A stretch of DNA of 64,000 bases, from the NCBI GenBank assembly GCA_020724265.1, contig DYHH01000003.1, positions 1 to 64,000 on the forward strand, given 5' to 3'. The notes beneath the pieces were generated by a model. That model ran no database searches, had not been told where the DNA came from, and worked only from the letters and a program-made list of their open reading frames with translations. A program made the position numbers and the translations under genes. Shown here in pieces: positions 33,055 to 42,541 of the stretch. The stretch's first letter is position 1. Every line of letters starts with the position of its first letter. Source of the DNA: Melioribacter roseus. GTDB lineage: Bacteria; Bacteroidota; Ignavibacteria; Ignavibacteriales; Melioribacteraceae.

Positions 33055-33537
33055 ATGAAATTTTTATCACTAATAACAATTTTGTTTTTGAGTTTTATGT
33101 TAATCAATTGCTCATGTAACTGCGGACAAGAAGACATCGACTTAAAAGTTCATATGAAATTTGAATTTAAGAATGAAGTAAACACATTTGAGAATTACTT
33201 AATAAAAGACCTTGTACAGGCTGGTACTGCAGATACAACTTTTTCATTCTCGATTGAACAAAAACATGCAATATTGGAAATGGCAAACGAAGTCGGATTT
33301 TTTGATATGCCGAAAGAAATAAAATCCACTTCGGATTTCGAACAAGACCCGGCACCCGGTCAACAGATGCTTAGAATCAAATTTGAAAAGTGGGATCATA
33401 CCGTAGTTTGGAGTTACCCGGTTGGTCAATCTGAATTAGAGCAAAAAATTAAGAAGTTATCTTATTTTATTATCGGTATCATTATAGATTCACCGGAATA
33501 TAAAGGATTACCTCAAGCAACCGGCGGATATTTATAA
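33055..33537 (+). CDS. Hypothetical lipoprotein
   Basis: This 160-residue protein has a lipoprotein signal with lipobox LINC and then a Cys-rich SCNCG start to the mature chain. The remainder is a mix of strands and helices with no known family visible. It follows the exporter gene by about 80 bp and is followed by mtgA after 12 bp, on the same strand. Confidence 0.7.
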   Translation: MKFLSLITILFLSFMLINCSCNCGQEDIDLKVHMKFEFKNEVNTFENYLIKDLVQAGTADTTFSFSIEQKHAILEMANEVGFFDMPKEIKSTSDFEQDPAPGQQMLRIKFEKWDHTVVWSYPVGQSELEQKIKKLSYFIIGIIIDSPEYKGLPQATGGYL

Positions 33538-33549
33538 TTAAAGCAGTCG

Positions 33550-34257
33550 ATGAAAACAAAATTATTTTTGAGATTTATAATTTTTTATCCGGTCAGTTTT
33601 TTTATAGTATTTACTCTGATTTCATCTGCTATTATTTTTATTCTCAAATGGATTGACCCACCAACTACCGCTTTCATTCAATCAAAAGCTACTTCAGGAA
33701 TAATTATCTCAACGAATGATTATAAATATGATTGGAAGAATATCGATAAAATTTCACCTCATTTCCCGTTAGCAGTTATTGCATCGGAAGATCAATTATT
33801 TTTTGAGCATAATGGTTTTGATGTTGTACAAATTCAAAAAGCAATTGATGAAATGGAAAGCGGAAGAAGATTAAGAGGTGCAAGTACAATTACTCAGCAA
33901 GTAGCTAAAAATCTTTTCTTGTGGGAAGATAAATCTTTTATACGAAAAGGACTCGAAGCATATTTTACAATTTTAATTGAGCTGATTTGGACAAAGAAAA
34001 GAATTCTGGAAGTATATATTAATATTTGCGAACTAGGTAAAAACATTTATGGAATAGAAGCCGCATCAAAATATTATTTCAACAAATCATCTGAAAGATT
34101 AACACCGGGTGAGGCAGCATTAATGGCTGTTGTACTTCCAAGACCATCAGTTAGAAACCCGGCAAAACCTTCCCAATATATGATCAATAGAAGAGAAAAC
34201 ATTTTAAGACAAATGAATAACTTAGGCGGAAAAGAAATGTTGAAGAAAAAATTATGA
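33550..34257 (+). CDS. mtgA: Monofunctional peptidoglycan transglycosylase
   Basis: This 235-residue protein is the usual MtgA size. An N-terminal membrane helix (residues 8-32) anchors it. The GT51 motifs follow in order: ASEDQLFFEHNGFD with the catalytic Glu, then RGASTITQQVAKNLFL, then KKRILEVYINICELG, and AALMAVVLPRP. It polymerises lipid II into glycan strands at the inner membrane. Its 3' end overlaps the convergent SET-domain gene by six bases. Confidence 0.95.
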   Translation: MKTKLFLRFIIFYPVSFFIVFTLISSAIIFILKWIDPPTTAFIQSKATSGIIISTNDYKYDWKNIDKISPHFPLAVIASEDQLFFEHNGFDVVQIQKAIDEMESGRRLRGASTITQQVAKNLFLWEDKSFIRKGLEAYFTILIELIWTKKRILEVYINICELGKNIYGIEAASKYYFNKSSERLTPGEAALMAVVLPRPSVRNPAKPSQYMINRRENILRQMNNLGGKEMLKKKL

Positions 34258-34674
34258 TGCTTTTGTTTCACCGGCGGATTCGTTGATGCATGTTCTGCAA
34301 GTACATCCTTCATAAATCTCTTCGTAACCGTAATCAATTGTGATTTCTTCTTCCGGGTAAATATCTCTTATGGCAACAAGATTTAATGTTTCTTTGTCTC
34401 TATCCATAACTTCACAATTAGGATCGCAATCATGGTTTATGTAGCGGATTTTTTCTGAATTATTTGTATCAATGTAAGTATCACCGTTCCAAAAAATGTA
34501 GACATTATCTTCTTCATCTTCACGCCGTTCGCACTCGTCTCCGTCGATTACATCGCCGCTTATAATTAATACAAGTTCACCTTTGGGAATGAATGCATTA
34601 GAGAAAATCCCTTTACCGTGTATTTTTGAATCTCGAACTTCTACCGAACAATCCCAATCTCTGCTATACTTCAT
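34252..34674 (-). CDS. SET-domain protein
   Basis: This is a 140-residue stand-alone SET domain. The N-terminal SKIHGKGIFSNAFIPKG is the SET-N signature. The SAM-binding and catalytic core RYINHDCDPNCEV carries the NHxCxPN motif, followed by EEITIDYGYEEIY. A C-terminal CTCRTC looks like a post-SET zinc motif. SET proteins methylate protein lysines. Bacterial examples are scattered and often have unknown substrates. It is co-transcribed with the upstream secreted-protein gene (ATGA overlap) and convergent with mtgA. Confidence 0.85.
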   Translation of the reverse strand: MKYSRDWDCSVEVRDSKIHGKGIFSNAFIPKGELVLIISGDVIDGDECERREDEEDNVYIFWNGDTYIDTNNSEKIRYINHDCDPNCEVMDRDKETLNLVAIRDIYPEEEITIDYGYEEIYEGCTCRTCINESAGETKAS

Positions 34675-35108
34675 TCAGTATCCTTCTTTAGTTCACCGGT
34701 AAGTTCAATGATTCTTTGGTATATAATTTCCTCGTTGCTTCCGCGCATTAGAGGATAATTATATTTATAGGCGGGTATATCTGTCTTGCGGTTGTAATCA
34801 AAACTCTTCAACACATTATCTTTTTCATCATAATAAATGATCGAAAGCATACTATATCGTTTATATTCTTTACTGAAAAGATAATATGTTTTTGTTTTAT
34901 GAATTCTTCCGTCAACCGATTCAATAACAATCGGTGGTATATGTTTTTCCAAAACCCAAACATAAACATCGGAACCTTTAAAACTTTCTAAACTTGTTTT
35001 GCTCAAGTAAAGTATTGAGTTGCCTGAACTAGATAATATTTCCCACTCGTTGGGTGATTGAGCAAAAACCGAGAAACATAAAACAAATAAAATGACAAAC
35101 TTCTTCAT
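34671..35108 (-). CDS. Hypothetical secreted protein
   Basis: This is a 145-residue protein from the ATG at 35108; a longer frame exists but only this start gives the signal peptide MKKFVILFVLCFSVFAQ. The mature part is a small alpha/beta domain beginning PNEWEILSSSG, reminiscent of short periplasmic proteins that follow a surface-adhesin-like pattern. The family is not recognised. It overlaps the SET-domain gene by four bases, so the two are co-transcribed. Confidence 0.65.
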   Translation of the reverse strand: MKKFVILFVLCFSVFAQSPNEWEILSSSGNSILYLSKTSLESFKGSDVYVWVLEKHIPPIVIESVDGRIHKTKTYYLFSKEYKRYSMLSIIYYDEKDNVLKSFDYNRKTDIPAYKYNYPLMRGSNEEIIYQRIIELTGELKKDTE

Positions 35109-35645
35109 ATTTTTTTTATCCTTAGAAATCTTAAGGCAAAAGATAACAGTAATTAACAATTTTAGAAAGCACTAAAAATATTTTGCTTCTTTATCTGATC
35201 CGAGTCGGGTAACAACTCCCTTTGCAGATTTATATAATAAGTTACTAAACATAATTTTCTAAATAGAAAAAAATAAGATTTGACTTCTCTTTGTTTCCCA
35301 AATGAAAACCTTATGTTTCTTGCGGTTAAAAAGTATGACCACGATATACGCAAGGAAGTCACAATGTTAACGATGTACTAAAATAACCACCAAAGATTTT
35401 ATTAGTTATTTCCTTTATACTAGTAGAAAGGAACTTCGATAATATTCACAGTCTCAAGTGATCTAAATTATATTAATAAAACACTGTGCCTGAATAATCT
35501 TACGACCAGCAATAAGATAAGAAGATGCTGAACTGCTCGAATAATTGTAAAAATAAATATGGATATTGTGTCGGAAATGACTAATTTCCACAGATTAATA
35601 TTATCATTTAGCGAATTATATACCTAAACTAATATAGGTTGACTT
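35109..35645. other. Gene-free divergent region before the signalling array
   Basis: About 540 bases of AT-rich DNA with no supported gene. It should hold the promoter of the partner-switching operon. I see no clear TAnnTTTG box close to the 35646 start. Confidence 0.4.
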
Positions 35646-36062
35646 ATGGACAAAAACATCAAGCTGGAAATTAAACTTCCAAAGATTCCTGATATTGAAC
35701 TTGTTGCACTAGAGGGACTCGAAAGAATGGGAGGTCATCTCGGCATTTCGGATGATAAGATTGGTGAAGCAAGAATACTCGTAACTGAAGCAATTATTAA
35801 TGGTCTCGAACATTCGGGTGATGATAATCCTTATGTAAATGTCGAGTTTACTATGACAAAGGAAAAACTAATTATCCTTGTTACTGATTATGGTAAAGGA
35901 TTTGAACCCGAAAAAGTTGCCGACCCCGAAATTGGTGCAAAGATTCACAGCAGCAACAAACGGGGATGGGGTTTGAAACTTATGAAATCGATGTCCGATG
36001 ACTTTATAATCGAATCAGGTAATAACGGTACAAAAATTACAATTATTAAGAATTTAGTGTGA
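35646..36062 (+). CDS. RsbW-like anti-sigma serine kinase (HATPase)
   Basis: This 138-residue single HATPase_c_2 domain has [11 protein letters not shown] (N box), [10 protein letters not shown] (G1 box) and [13 protein letters not shown] (G2 box). It is the size of RsbW/SpoIIAB kinases, which phosphorylate a STAS antagonist on Ser and bind a sigma factor or other target. It is the first gene of the array, ten bases before the STAS gene. Its binding target is not visible here. Confidence 0.88.
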   Translation: MDKNIKLEIKLPKIPDIELVALEGLERMGGHLGISDDKIGEARILVTEAIINGLEHSGDDNPYVNVEFTMTKEKLIILVTDYGKGFEPEKVADPEIGAKIHSSNKRGWGLKLMKSMSDDFIIESGNNGTKITIIKNLV

Positions 36063-36072
36063 GGGAGATAAT

Positions 36073-36435
36073 ATGGTTTCTGAATTTAAGTTAAACTCGG
36101 AAGTTAAAAATGATTGTGTTGTAATTAGTACTTCCGGTTATGTTAATAATCTTGGGGGACAAAAAATAGTAGATGAGTTTAATTCACATCATCAAAATGG
36201 ATTGAATAATTACGTACTCAATCTTGCTGAATCTAAAGTTGTTAATTCTATAGGTATTTCATTTCTTATCGAAGTAATAGAAAAGTTGAATGATTCAAGC
36301 GGTAAGTTGGTCTTTACAAATCTCGATCCTTCGGTTGATAAAACATTTACAATAATGGGACTCTTCCATTATGCGGAAAAAGCGCAAAGTGTTGATGATG
36401 GAATTCAACTATTGACAAACAATAAACCTGATTAA
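36073..36435 (+). CDS. STAS-domain anti-sigma antagonist (RsbV/SpoIIAA-like)
   Basis: This 120-residue STAS domain has a GAGGGAG ribosome site. The central strand-loop-helix, YVLNLAESKVVNSIGISFLI, places a Ser at the usual phosphorylation position (VNSIG). RsbV-like proteins are phosphorylated by the kinase and dephosphorylated by PP2C phosphatases, releasing the kinase from its target. It lies between the kinase and the phosphatase genes and is the obvious shared substrate for the PP2C proteins of this array. Confidence 0.88.
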   Translation: MVSEFKLNSEVKNDCVVISTSGYVNNLGGQKIVDEFNSHHQNGLNNYVLNLAESKVVNSIGISFLIEVIEKLNDSSGKLVFTNLDPSVDKTFTIMGLFHYAEKAQSVDDGIQLLTNNKPD

Positions 36436-36444
36436 TATTTGTTG

Positions 36445-38061
36445 ATGGTTAAGACCGAAAATTATAGTGCTCTGCTTGATCGGCTTTCACTTCAAGTAAA
36501 TTCTTTCCAGGAAGGCTTTAGAATTCTTTCCAACTCGAGAAGTCTGCATGATATAGGAAAGAATTTCGTTCACCTATTAAGAGGTAATCTGCTTGTATCG
36601 GATATTAATTTATTTCATAAACGAAATGAGGATGATGACTGGATTGATTTGTATATCCAAAAAACCGAAAGTAAATCGTTCACATCTTATTTAAAAACTT
36701 CCGAAGCACTTCACCTTAACTTTGAAAAGGATTCGGATTATAAAGTTTACTTCACTTTACGTTGTATAGATAATTCTTACTTCGGAATAATTATCGGCAG
36801 TAAAATTGACAAAAACGATTTTAATTCTCTTGATGCAATTACTTTACAAATTTTCACTAGGTTACTTGATAATGCTTATCAAACATTTAAAGCGAGGTTA
36901 AGAGAAAAAGAATTAATATTCTCGCTTAATCACAAAGTCCTTCAGTTAAATAGCCTTGTTGATACCGGTATTGAAATTTCAAAACTCGAAAATAATACAC
37001 AACTTCTTGAACTTGCGTTAGAGCGAGCTGTTGCATTAACAAATGCTTCAAAAGGAGTGATGAGAATTATTCGGGATGAGAAAGTAATTGCAACACTTCG
37101 TCTTCCGAATACAATCAATGTTGCCGAAACACTTAAATCAAAAGACAGAATTGAAACTCAAGTTGACTACCGGGGTTACAGTTATATAGTTACTTTGGTT
37201 GATAAAGAAAGCAGAGACGGAAACGCAAAATTTGATGATACAGATGAAATTCTTTTAACTGCGTTTGCCCGACAAGTGCACAGTGCTGTGGAAAATAAAG
37301 AACTTCATAAAGAAGCTCTTGAAAACGAAACTATAAAAAAAGAATTATCCGTTGCTTCATCTATTCAGAAAAAAATTATTCCGGAAACTTTACCCGTTAT
37401 TGAAGGTTACGAAATTGCCGGGATTAATATTTCTTCCAAGGAAGTTGGCGGTGATTATTATGATTGCAGAATTCTGCCTAACGGAAAAGTTGCATTGGTT
37501 ATGGCAGATGTTGCCGGTAAAGGTGTTCCTGCGTCTTTATTGGTAAGTTCGCTCAGTGCTTCGCTTCATGCATATCTTGAAACAGAAATATCTTTAGATG
37601 ACCTTGCTGTAAAACTTAACAAGCTTATTTACCAGTCTTCCACTGCCGATAAATTTATAACATGTTTTATCTCCATCCTTAACCCCTCAACCGGCGAACT
37701 GGATATTATAAACGCCGGGCATAATCCTTCACTTCACTTAAGAGAAAATAAGGTTCTTGAAAAAATAGAAGCCGGTGGAATTGCTCTCGGTATGTTCGAC
37801 ATGGGTTTGCCTTTCAAATCCGAGAAACGAAGAATTGAAAAAGGTGAAAGAATATTAATGTTTACTGACGGAATTCCAGAAGCTATGAACGAGAACGATG
37901 AAGAATATTCAGATGAACGGTTGGAAAAATTTTGTATAGATAACTGCTTTCACGATGCCGAAAAATTTATAAATGAACTCGTTGCCGATGTTCGAAGCTT
38001 CACAAAAGATACACCACAAAGCGACGATATTACAGCACTTTATCTTATAAGAAAAAGTTAA
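36445..38061 (+). CDS. RsbU-like PP2C phosphatase with GAF-like sensor
   Basis: This is a 538-residue protein from the ATG at 36445, with two in-frame TTG codons just before. Residues 1-140 and 165-300 look like sensory, GAF-like modules. The C-terminal 220 residues are a SpoIIE/RsbU PP2C domain with the metal-binding motifs KEVGGDYYD, VADVAGKGVPASLL, MFTDGIPEA and PQSDDITALYL. It keeps the canonical NAGHNP motif that the other phosphatases of this array lack. No membrane segment is seen. As third gene of the core it should dephosphorylate the STAS protein. Confidence 0.88.
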   Translation: MVKTENYSALLDRLSLQVNSFQEGFRILSNSRSLHDIGKNFVHLLRGNLLVSDINLFHKRNEDDDWIDLYIQKTESKSFTSYLKTSEALHLNFEKDSDYKVYFTLRCIDNSYFGIIIGSKIDKNDFNSLDAITLQIFTRLLDNAYQTFKARLREKELIFSLNHKVLQLNSLVDTGIEISKLENNTQLLELALERAVALTNASKGVMRIIRDEKVIATLRLPNTINVAETLKSKDRIETQVDYRGYSYIVTLVDKESRDGNAKFDDTDEILLTAFARQVHSAVENKELHKEALENETIKKELSVASSIQKKIIPETLPVIEGYEIAGINISSKEVGGDYYDCRILPNGKVALVMADVAGKGVPASLLVSSLSASLHAYLETEISLDDLAVKLNKLIYQSSTADKFITCFISILNPSTGELDIINAGHNPSLHLRENKVLEKIEAGGIALGMFDMGLPFKSEKRRIEKGERILMFTDGIPEAMNENDEEYSDERLEKFCIDNCFHDAEKFINELVADVRSFTKDTPQSDDITALYLIRKS

Positions 38062-38123
38062 AAAAATTTATTTGATAATTGGACACAATCTCCAATTATG
38101 ATTCAAACTTAAGTGAGGGTGTA

Positions 38124-41100
38124 ATGCATAAGAACTATCTTCGTAACAATCTCATCAGAACTCTCTTTTTTTTACTTATTACCTTCAATCTAATTACGTT
38201 AGCTCAGGATGACTTCTTGTATGAAAATATATCTGTAGCCGAGGGTTTGTCAAGTTCCAGTTTTAATCCATTTGAAAATATTTATCAAGATAAGTATGGT
38301 TTTATGTGGTTTGGCACTCAAGATGGCTTGAATAGATATGATGGTTATGATTTTGTTATCTATAAAAACATTCCTAACGATTCGACAAGCTTACCATCGA
38401 GCAATATTCAAACTATCGCAGAAGATTCAGAAGGTAATTTATGGATCGGTACTCCCGGAGCAATGAGTATATTGAATAGAAAAGAAAACAATTTTATAAA
38501 TTTTCCTATTGATCAAGGTAATAATAATCTTCAACAGGATGTTGCAATCTTCCGCACACTTATAGATTCTAAAAATAATTTTTGGATTACTACACAGGGT
38601 AGAAGTATTCAAAGATGGAATGCTACCGATAAAAAATGGGAAATAGTTCCGGTAATGATGAGGGTGGAAACGGTTGATACTCTTGTAAAAAGTTATTCTG
38701 CACCTACCATAGGTATACGTGAATTACGTAATGGAAACTTACTAGTATCAACATTTAACAGTGGAATATACTTTTATAATGAAAGTAGTAACCTATTTGA
38801 ACCGTTTAATTTTGCCGGGGATGAAGTTCCGGATGGCATAGTCGAAATTTATGAAGATAGAGGCGGTGCAATTTGGCTTGCAGGTAGAGAAACTCTTATC
38901 GAATATAATCCGAAATCATTTAGTTTCGAATATAAAAAAGATCTGGATAGATTTAGGTCAATTGCCGGTGAAGCGTTCTACTTTAATATAAATGAACTTC
39001 AAGACGGAAATTTTCTATTATGTTCAATACCACATGGATTAGTAAAATTTGATCGTACATCAGAAAAATTTGAGATAGTTAAACTAGGTGGTGAACTTGA
39101 TCAGAGAGGTGTCGGAAAATTCGCTTTCAATAAGTTCATAGATAAGTTTGGTGTTTATTGGGTTGGAACCGGAGGTAACGGAATTCTAAAGTTTGATCCA
39201 AATCGTAAACCGTTTAGACATTATTCTTTCCCGAATGATAATCCAAACCAAACTGCACGACCAATAACTTCTGGTGTTAATATTAATAAAAACAATGCTA
39301 ATGAAGTTTTGATTTCAACCGATAGATTTGGGTTTTTCAAATTAAATCTTATTGAGAAATCAATTAAAAGTATTAATGTTCCCGTCCCATCAATTTATAC
39401 GGATTCATCAAATGTTTATTCTTTTGTTGTTGATGATAACAAGAAACTTTGGTTTTCCAATTCAATACATAAAATATCAAGCTATGATTTAACAAACGGG
39501 AAAACAGAGACTTTTAGAATTATTCAAGGAAATATGAACACCGGTGGCGGAGAATTTATAAGAAGGATGGAATACCTTCCTAAAAATAAACTAATGCTTT
39601 CCACATCAATCGGTGGCTATATATTTAACACAGAAACAAAAAAGATTGAAGAATTGCCTTCCACAATGAATAGAAAATATAGTGAACAATTTATTAACGA
39701 TGTAAAAAGTTTTATTAAAGAAAATGAAGCTGTAGTTTCTATGACGAAAGCGGGTGAAGCCGTAGAGCTTTCTCAGAAAATTTCTATCACGGAAGAAACT
39801 GATTTTTTAGTCATTTGTATGGGTGAAGGAAATCATCCTGTCGGAATATTTGATTTCGGCGGGATTACAAACTCATCCGGTGAATCGATTTGGGTGATGG
39901 ACGAAATTAAGAAAACTTTTCATGCTGATGGCGGTTATAAGAATAGATTGAGTATTCAAACAGTTAATCTAAAGCCGGGTGAATACACTGCTTTTTACAA
40001 AACAGATGTTGGTCACTCGTTTGACAATTTCAACGTCCAACCTCCCTCAAATCCTGAATGGTACGGAATTCAATTGATTAGAATAGAACCGGATAAAATA
40101 GACGATTTGAAATCTAAAATTGCTATTGAAGAAAAAAATAATGTGGTCCCCGATATCTATGGTATTTCTTTTGCTTTAAGCAGTAGAAAGTATCCAAGTG
40201 ATTTGTGGGTCGCAGCAAACTCTCTTGGCATTGTTCGATATGATCTTACGAACGGAAAGTTTAAACAGTACCCGATTGACGTTCACAATTCAACAAACTT
40301 CGGGACGGATTTTATTTTTGAAGACAGTAAAGGGCGCTTGTGGGTGACAGTAATTCCATCAGGTTTTTATCGTTTCTTGCCCGAAGAAAATAAGTTCATT
40401 TCAAACGCTTCAATTCCCGATCTACCAAATACCGGAATAAACGGAATGATCGAAGATTTTCAAGGAAGTCTCTGGATAAGTACAACAGGAGGAATCACAA
40501 AATTATCTGAACATGAAGACGGAAGTTGGTCGACTTCTAATTATGACAGTAAGGATGGTGTTACCGGCGGTTTTGGAAGAGGATCTCTTATAACTAGAGA
40601 CGGCGAGATTTTATTCGGTACGTTTAATGGATTGACAGCATTTTATCCAAGCACTGAAAACACAAGTGAACCAATTCCGGTTATTTCTAATATTAATGTT
40701 TCCGACATTTCAGTATTCAATTCTGAAAGTAAAATTAATCTCGAAAAATCTATCTTTGATATCGATCGGTTGAATTTATCCTTTGCACAAAATGACATCT
40801 CTTTTGAATTTTCTTCTCTCCACTTTTCCAGACCTTCAAAAAATAGAGTTAGTTATATGCTGGAGGGTTTTAATGAGAATTGGATTTTTACTGACAAAAA
40901 TTTCGCATCATTTACAAATCTCGATCCGGGTGATTACAAATTAAAAATTAGAGCATACAGTGGCTTTGGAATTCCAAGTTCAACTGAGAGAGTTTTGAAT
41001 ATTACGATCGCCCCACCCTGGTATAGAACTACAATTGCTTACATTAGCTACGGTTTCTTATTCATTGCATTAGTCTTTGGTATTGATAGAGTCCAGCGAA

Positions 41101-41924
41101 GGAGAATACTTAGACAGGAAAGAGAAAAACAAAAAATTCAAGAAGCCGAACTTAGAGCGGTAGCGGCTGAAGCACAAGCACGGGCAATTCAAGCTGAGAA
41201 TGATAGAAAGTCGAAGGAACTTGAAGAAGCACGTCAATTGCAGCTATCAATGCTTCCCAAAAAATTACCTGATCTTCCGCATCTTGATATAGCCGTTTAT
41301 ATGAAAACAGCAACGGAAGTCGGAGGTGATTATTACGACTTTCACGTTGGAATGGATGGAACTCTTACAGTCGTAGTTGGTGATGCAACAGGCCACGGGA
41401 TGAGAGCAGGGACAATGGTAACAGCAGCTAAAAGCTTGTTCAGCACTCATGCAGCAAACCCTGATATACTTTTTACATTTAGCGAAATCTCAAGATGTAT
41501 TAAACACATGGACATGCATCTACTAACAATGTGTATGACAGTTATGAAAATCAATCAGAACAAAATGATTATGTCCACTGCCGGAATGCCGCCCACTTTA
41601 ATTTTCCGTAATCATACTAAACAGTTAGAAGAAATCACTTTAAAAGGTATGCCGCTTGGCGCAGTTGAATCTTTCCCTTATGCTATTAAAGAAACCGAAC
41701 TAAACACCGGTGATACCTTGCTGATGATGAGCGACGGATTCCCTGAGCTGTTCAACAGTGAAAAAGAACTCTATGGATATGAAAGAGTCCAGAATGATTT
41801 TCATAAGGTTGCCGAAAAATCACCGGAACAAATAATCGAACGACTTAAAGCAAATGCTTTTGAATGGAGCGGTAATTCCGAGCCTGATGACGATGTGACA
41901 TTTGTTGTAATTAAAGTGAAATAG
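38124..41924 (+). CDS. Propeller-Y_Y_Y-TM receptor with cytoplasmic PP2C output (1)
   Basis: This is a 1266-residue protein; the ATG at 38124 (GTGAGGGTGTA upstream) is preferred over a start at 38079 because it gives the signal peptide. A long periplasmic region holds two-component-regulator propeller repeats (YGFMWFGTQDGLNRYDGY and relatives). It is interrupted near residues 530-680 by a predicted beta-sandwich insert. Then come a Y_Y_Y domain (PSKNRVSYMLEGFNENW), one membrane helix (YISYGFLFIALVFGID), a coiled coil and a PP2C domain (GGDYYDFHVG, GDATGHG, MSDGFPEL, EPDDDVTFVVIKVK). It should sense an extracellular ligand and dephosphorylate a STAS protein. Propellers are usually joined to histidine kinases, so the PP2C output is unusual. 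Confidence 0.9.
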   Translation: MHKNYLRNNLIRTLFFLLITFNLITLAQDDFLYENISVAEGLSSSSFNPFENIYQDKYGFMWFGTQDGLNRYDGYDFVIYKNIPNDSTSLPSSNIQTIAEDSEGNLWIGTPGAMSILNRKENNFINFPIDQGNNNLQQDVAIFRTLIDSKNNFWITTQGRSIQRWNATDKKWEIVPVMMRVETVDTLVKSYSAPTIGIRELRNGNLLVSTFNSGIYFYNESSNLFEPFNFAGDEVPDGIVEIYEDRGGAIWLAGRETLIEYNPKSFSFEYKKDLDRFRSIAGEAFYFNINELQDGNFLLCSIPHGLVKFDRTSEKFEIVKLGGELDQRGVGKFAFNKFIDKFGVYWVGTGGNGILKFDPNRKPFRHYSFPNDNPNQTARPITSGVNINKNNANEVLISTDRFGFFKLNLIEKSIKSINVPVPSIYTDSSNVYSFVVDDNKKLWFSNSIHKISSYDLTNGKTETFRIIQGNMNTGGGEFIRRMEYLPKNKLMLSTSIGGYIFNTETKKIEELPSTMNRKYSEQFINDVKSFIKENEAVVSMTKAGEAVELSQKISITEETDFLVICMGEGNHPVGIFDFGGITNSSGESIWVMDEIKKTFHADGGYKNRLSIQTVNLKPGEYTAFYKTDVGHSFDNFNVQPPSNPEWYGIQLIRIEPDKIDDLKSKIAIEEKNNVVPDIYGISFALSSRKYPSDLWVAANSLGIVRYDLTNGKFKQYPIDVHNSTNFGTDFIFEDSKGRLWVTVIPSGFYRFLPEENKFISNASIPDLPNTGINGMIEDFQGSLWISTTGGITKLSEHEDGSWSTSNYDSKDGVTGGFGRGSLITRDGEILFGTFNGLTAFYPSTENTSEPIPVISNINVSDISVFNSESKINLEKSIFDIDRLNLSFAQNDISFEFSSLHFSRPSKNRVSYMLEGFNENWIFTDKNFASFTNLDPGDYKLKIRAYSGFGIPSSTERVLNITIAPPWYRTTIAYISYGFLFIALVFGIDRVQRRRILRQEREKQKIQEAELRAVAAEAQARAIQAENDRKSKELEEARQLQLSMLPKKLPDLPHLDIAVYMKTATEVGGDYYDFHVGMDGTLTVVVGDATGHGMRAGTMVTAAKSLFSTHAANPDILFTFSEISRCIKHMDMHLLTMCMTVMKINQNKMIMSTAGMPPTLIFRNHTKQLEEITLKGMPLGAVESFPYAIKETELNTGDTLLMMSDGFPELFNSEKELYGYERVQNDFHKVAEKSPEQIIERLKANAFEWSGNSEPDDDVTFVVIKVK

Positions 41925-41959
41925 ATCATTTTGACCGTCAAAATTGTCGGTAAGTAAAA

Positions 41960-42066
41960 AACCGTTGAAAACGGTTATAATAAATTGTTTTTCGTTTTAT
42001 TAACCCACGGATTAATCCGTGGGTGAATGAGAAAAAAAGTGAAGATTTTGAACCGTTTTAACGGTT
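41960..42066. repeat. Composite palindromic element (two like hairpins around a perfect palindrome)
   Basis: Three inverted repeats lie in a row: AACCGTT-GAA-AACGGTT (41960-41976), a perfect 22-bp palindrome centred on ATTAAT with ACCCACGG/CCGTGGGT arms (42003-42024), and AACCGTT-TT-AACGGTT (42051-42066). The outer two share the same stem. This layout resembles a bacterial interspersed mosaic element. It fills the gap between a receptor gene and the receiver gene. Confidence 0.7.
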
Positions 42067-42137
42067 TATAAATGTAAAGGTCAACTTGAATAAAATAATT
42101 AATAAAACTTTGTGAAATTATAATGAGGGACATAGAA

Positions 42138-42506
42138 ATGAAAATAATGGTAGTTGATGACGAAAAAGATATAAAGTTACTTTTCGAACAAAGATTTAGA
42201 AAAGAAATCAAAGAAGGTAAGCTTGCCTTTCTTTTTGCTTTCAGTGGTGAAGAAGCAAAAGATTATTTGCAGTCGAACGGAAGTGATAATCTCAATCAAA
42301 TTCTCTCCGATATAAACATGCCTGGCATGAACGGTTTGGAATTATTGAAATGGATCAAAGATAATTATCCCGAGTTAAAGGTTGCAATGATAACCGCTTA
42401 TGGCGATCAAAACAACTACAAACAAGCAGTCGAATACGGTGCTGATGATTACATGACTAAACCAATTGATTTTATTCAGCTCAAGGGAAAAGTACTTCCC
42501 AAATAA
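42138..42506 (+). CDS. Single-domain response regulator receiver
   Basis: This is a 122-residue CheY-like protein. GAGGGA lies seven bases before the ATG at 42138, so that start is preferred to an ATG at 42123. The acidic pocket is VVDDEKD, the phosphorylatable Asp is in ILSDINMPGMNG, the switch Thr in MITAYG and the Lys in MTKPID. No output domain follows. It precedes the nine-GAF histidine kinase by 36 bp and closely resembles the receiver of the REC-PP2C protein, including a shared FRKEIKEGK segment. Confidence 0.92.
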   Translation: MKIMVVDDEKDIKLLFEQRFRKEIKEGKLAFLFAFSGEEAKDYLQSNGSDNLNQILSDINMPGMNGLELLKWIKDNYPELKVAMITAYGDQNNYKQAVEYGADDYMTKPIDFIQLKGKVLPK

Positions 42507-42541
42507 TCACCTAATTGAATAATTACATAAATGGGAAATAA

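Noticed and set aside
35162-35362. Minus-strand 66-codon frame upstream of the secreted-protein gene
   Set aside because: Biased composition, no ribosome site and no likeness to a known protein. Treated as intergenic.
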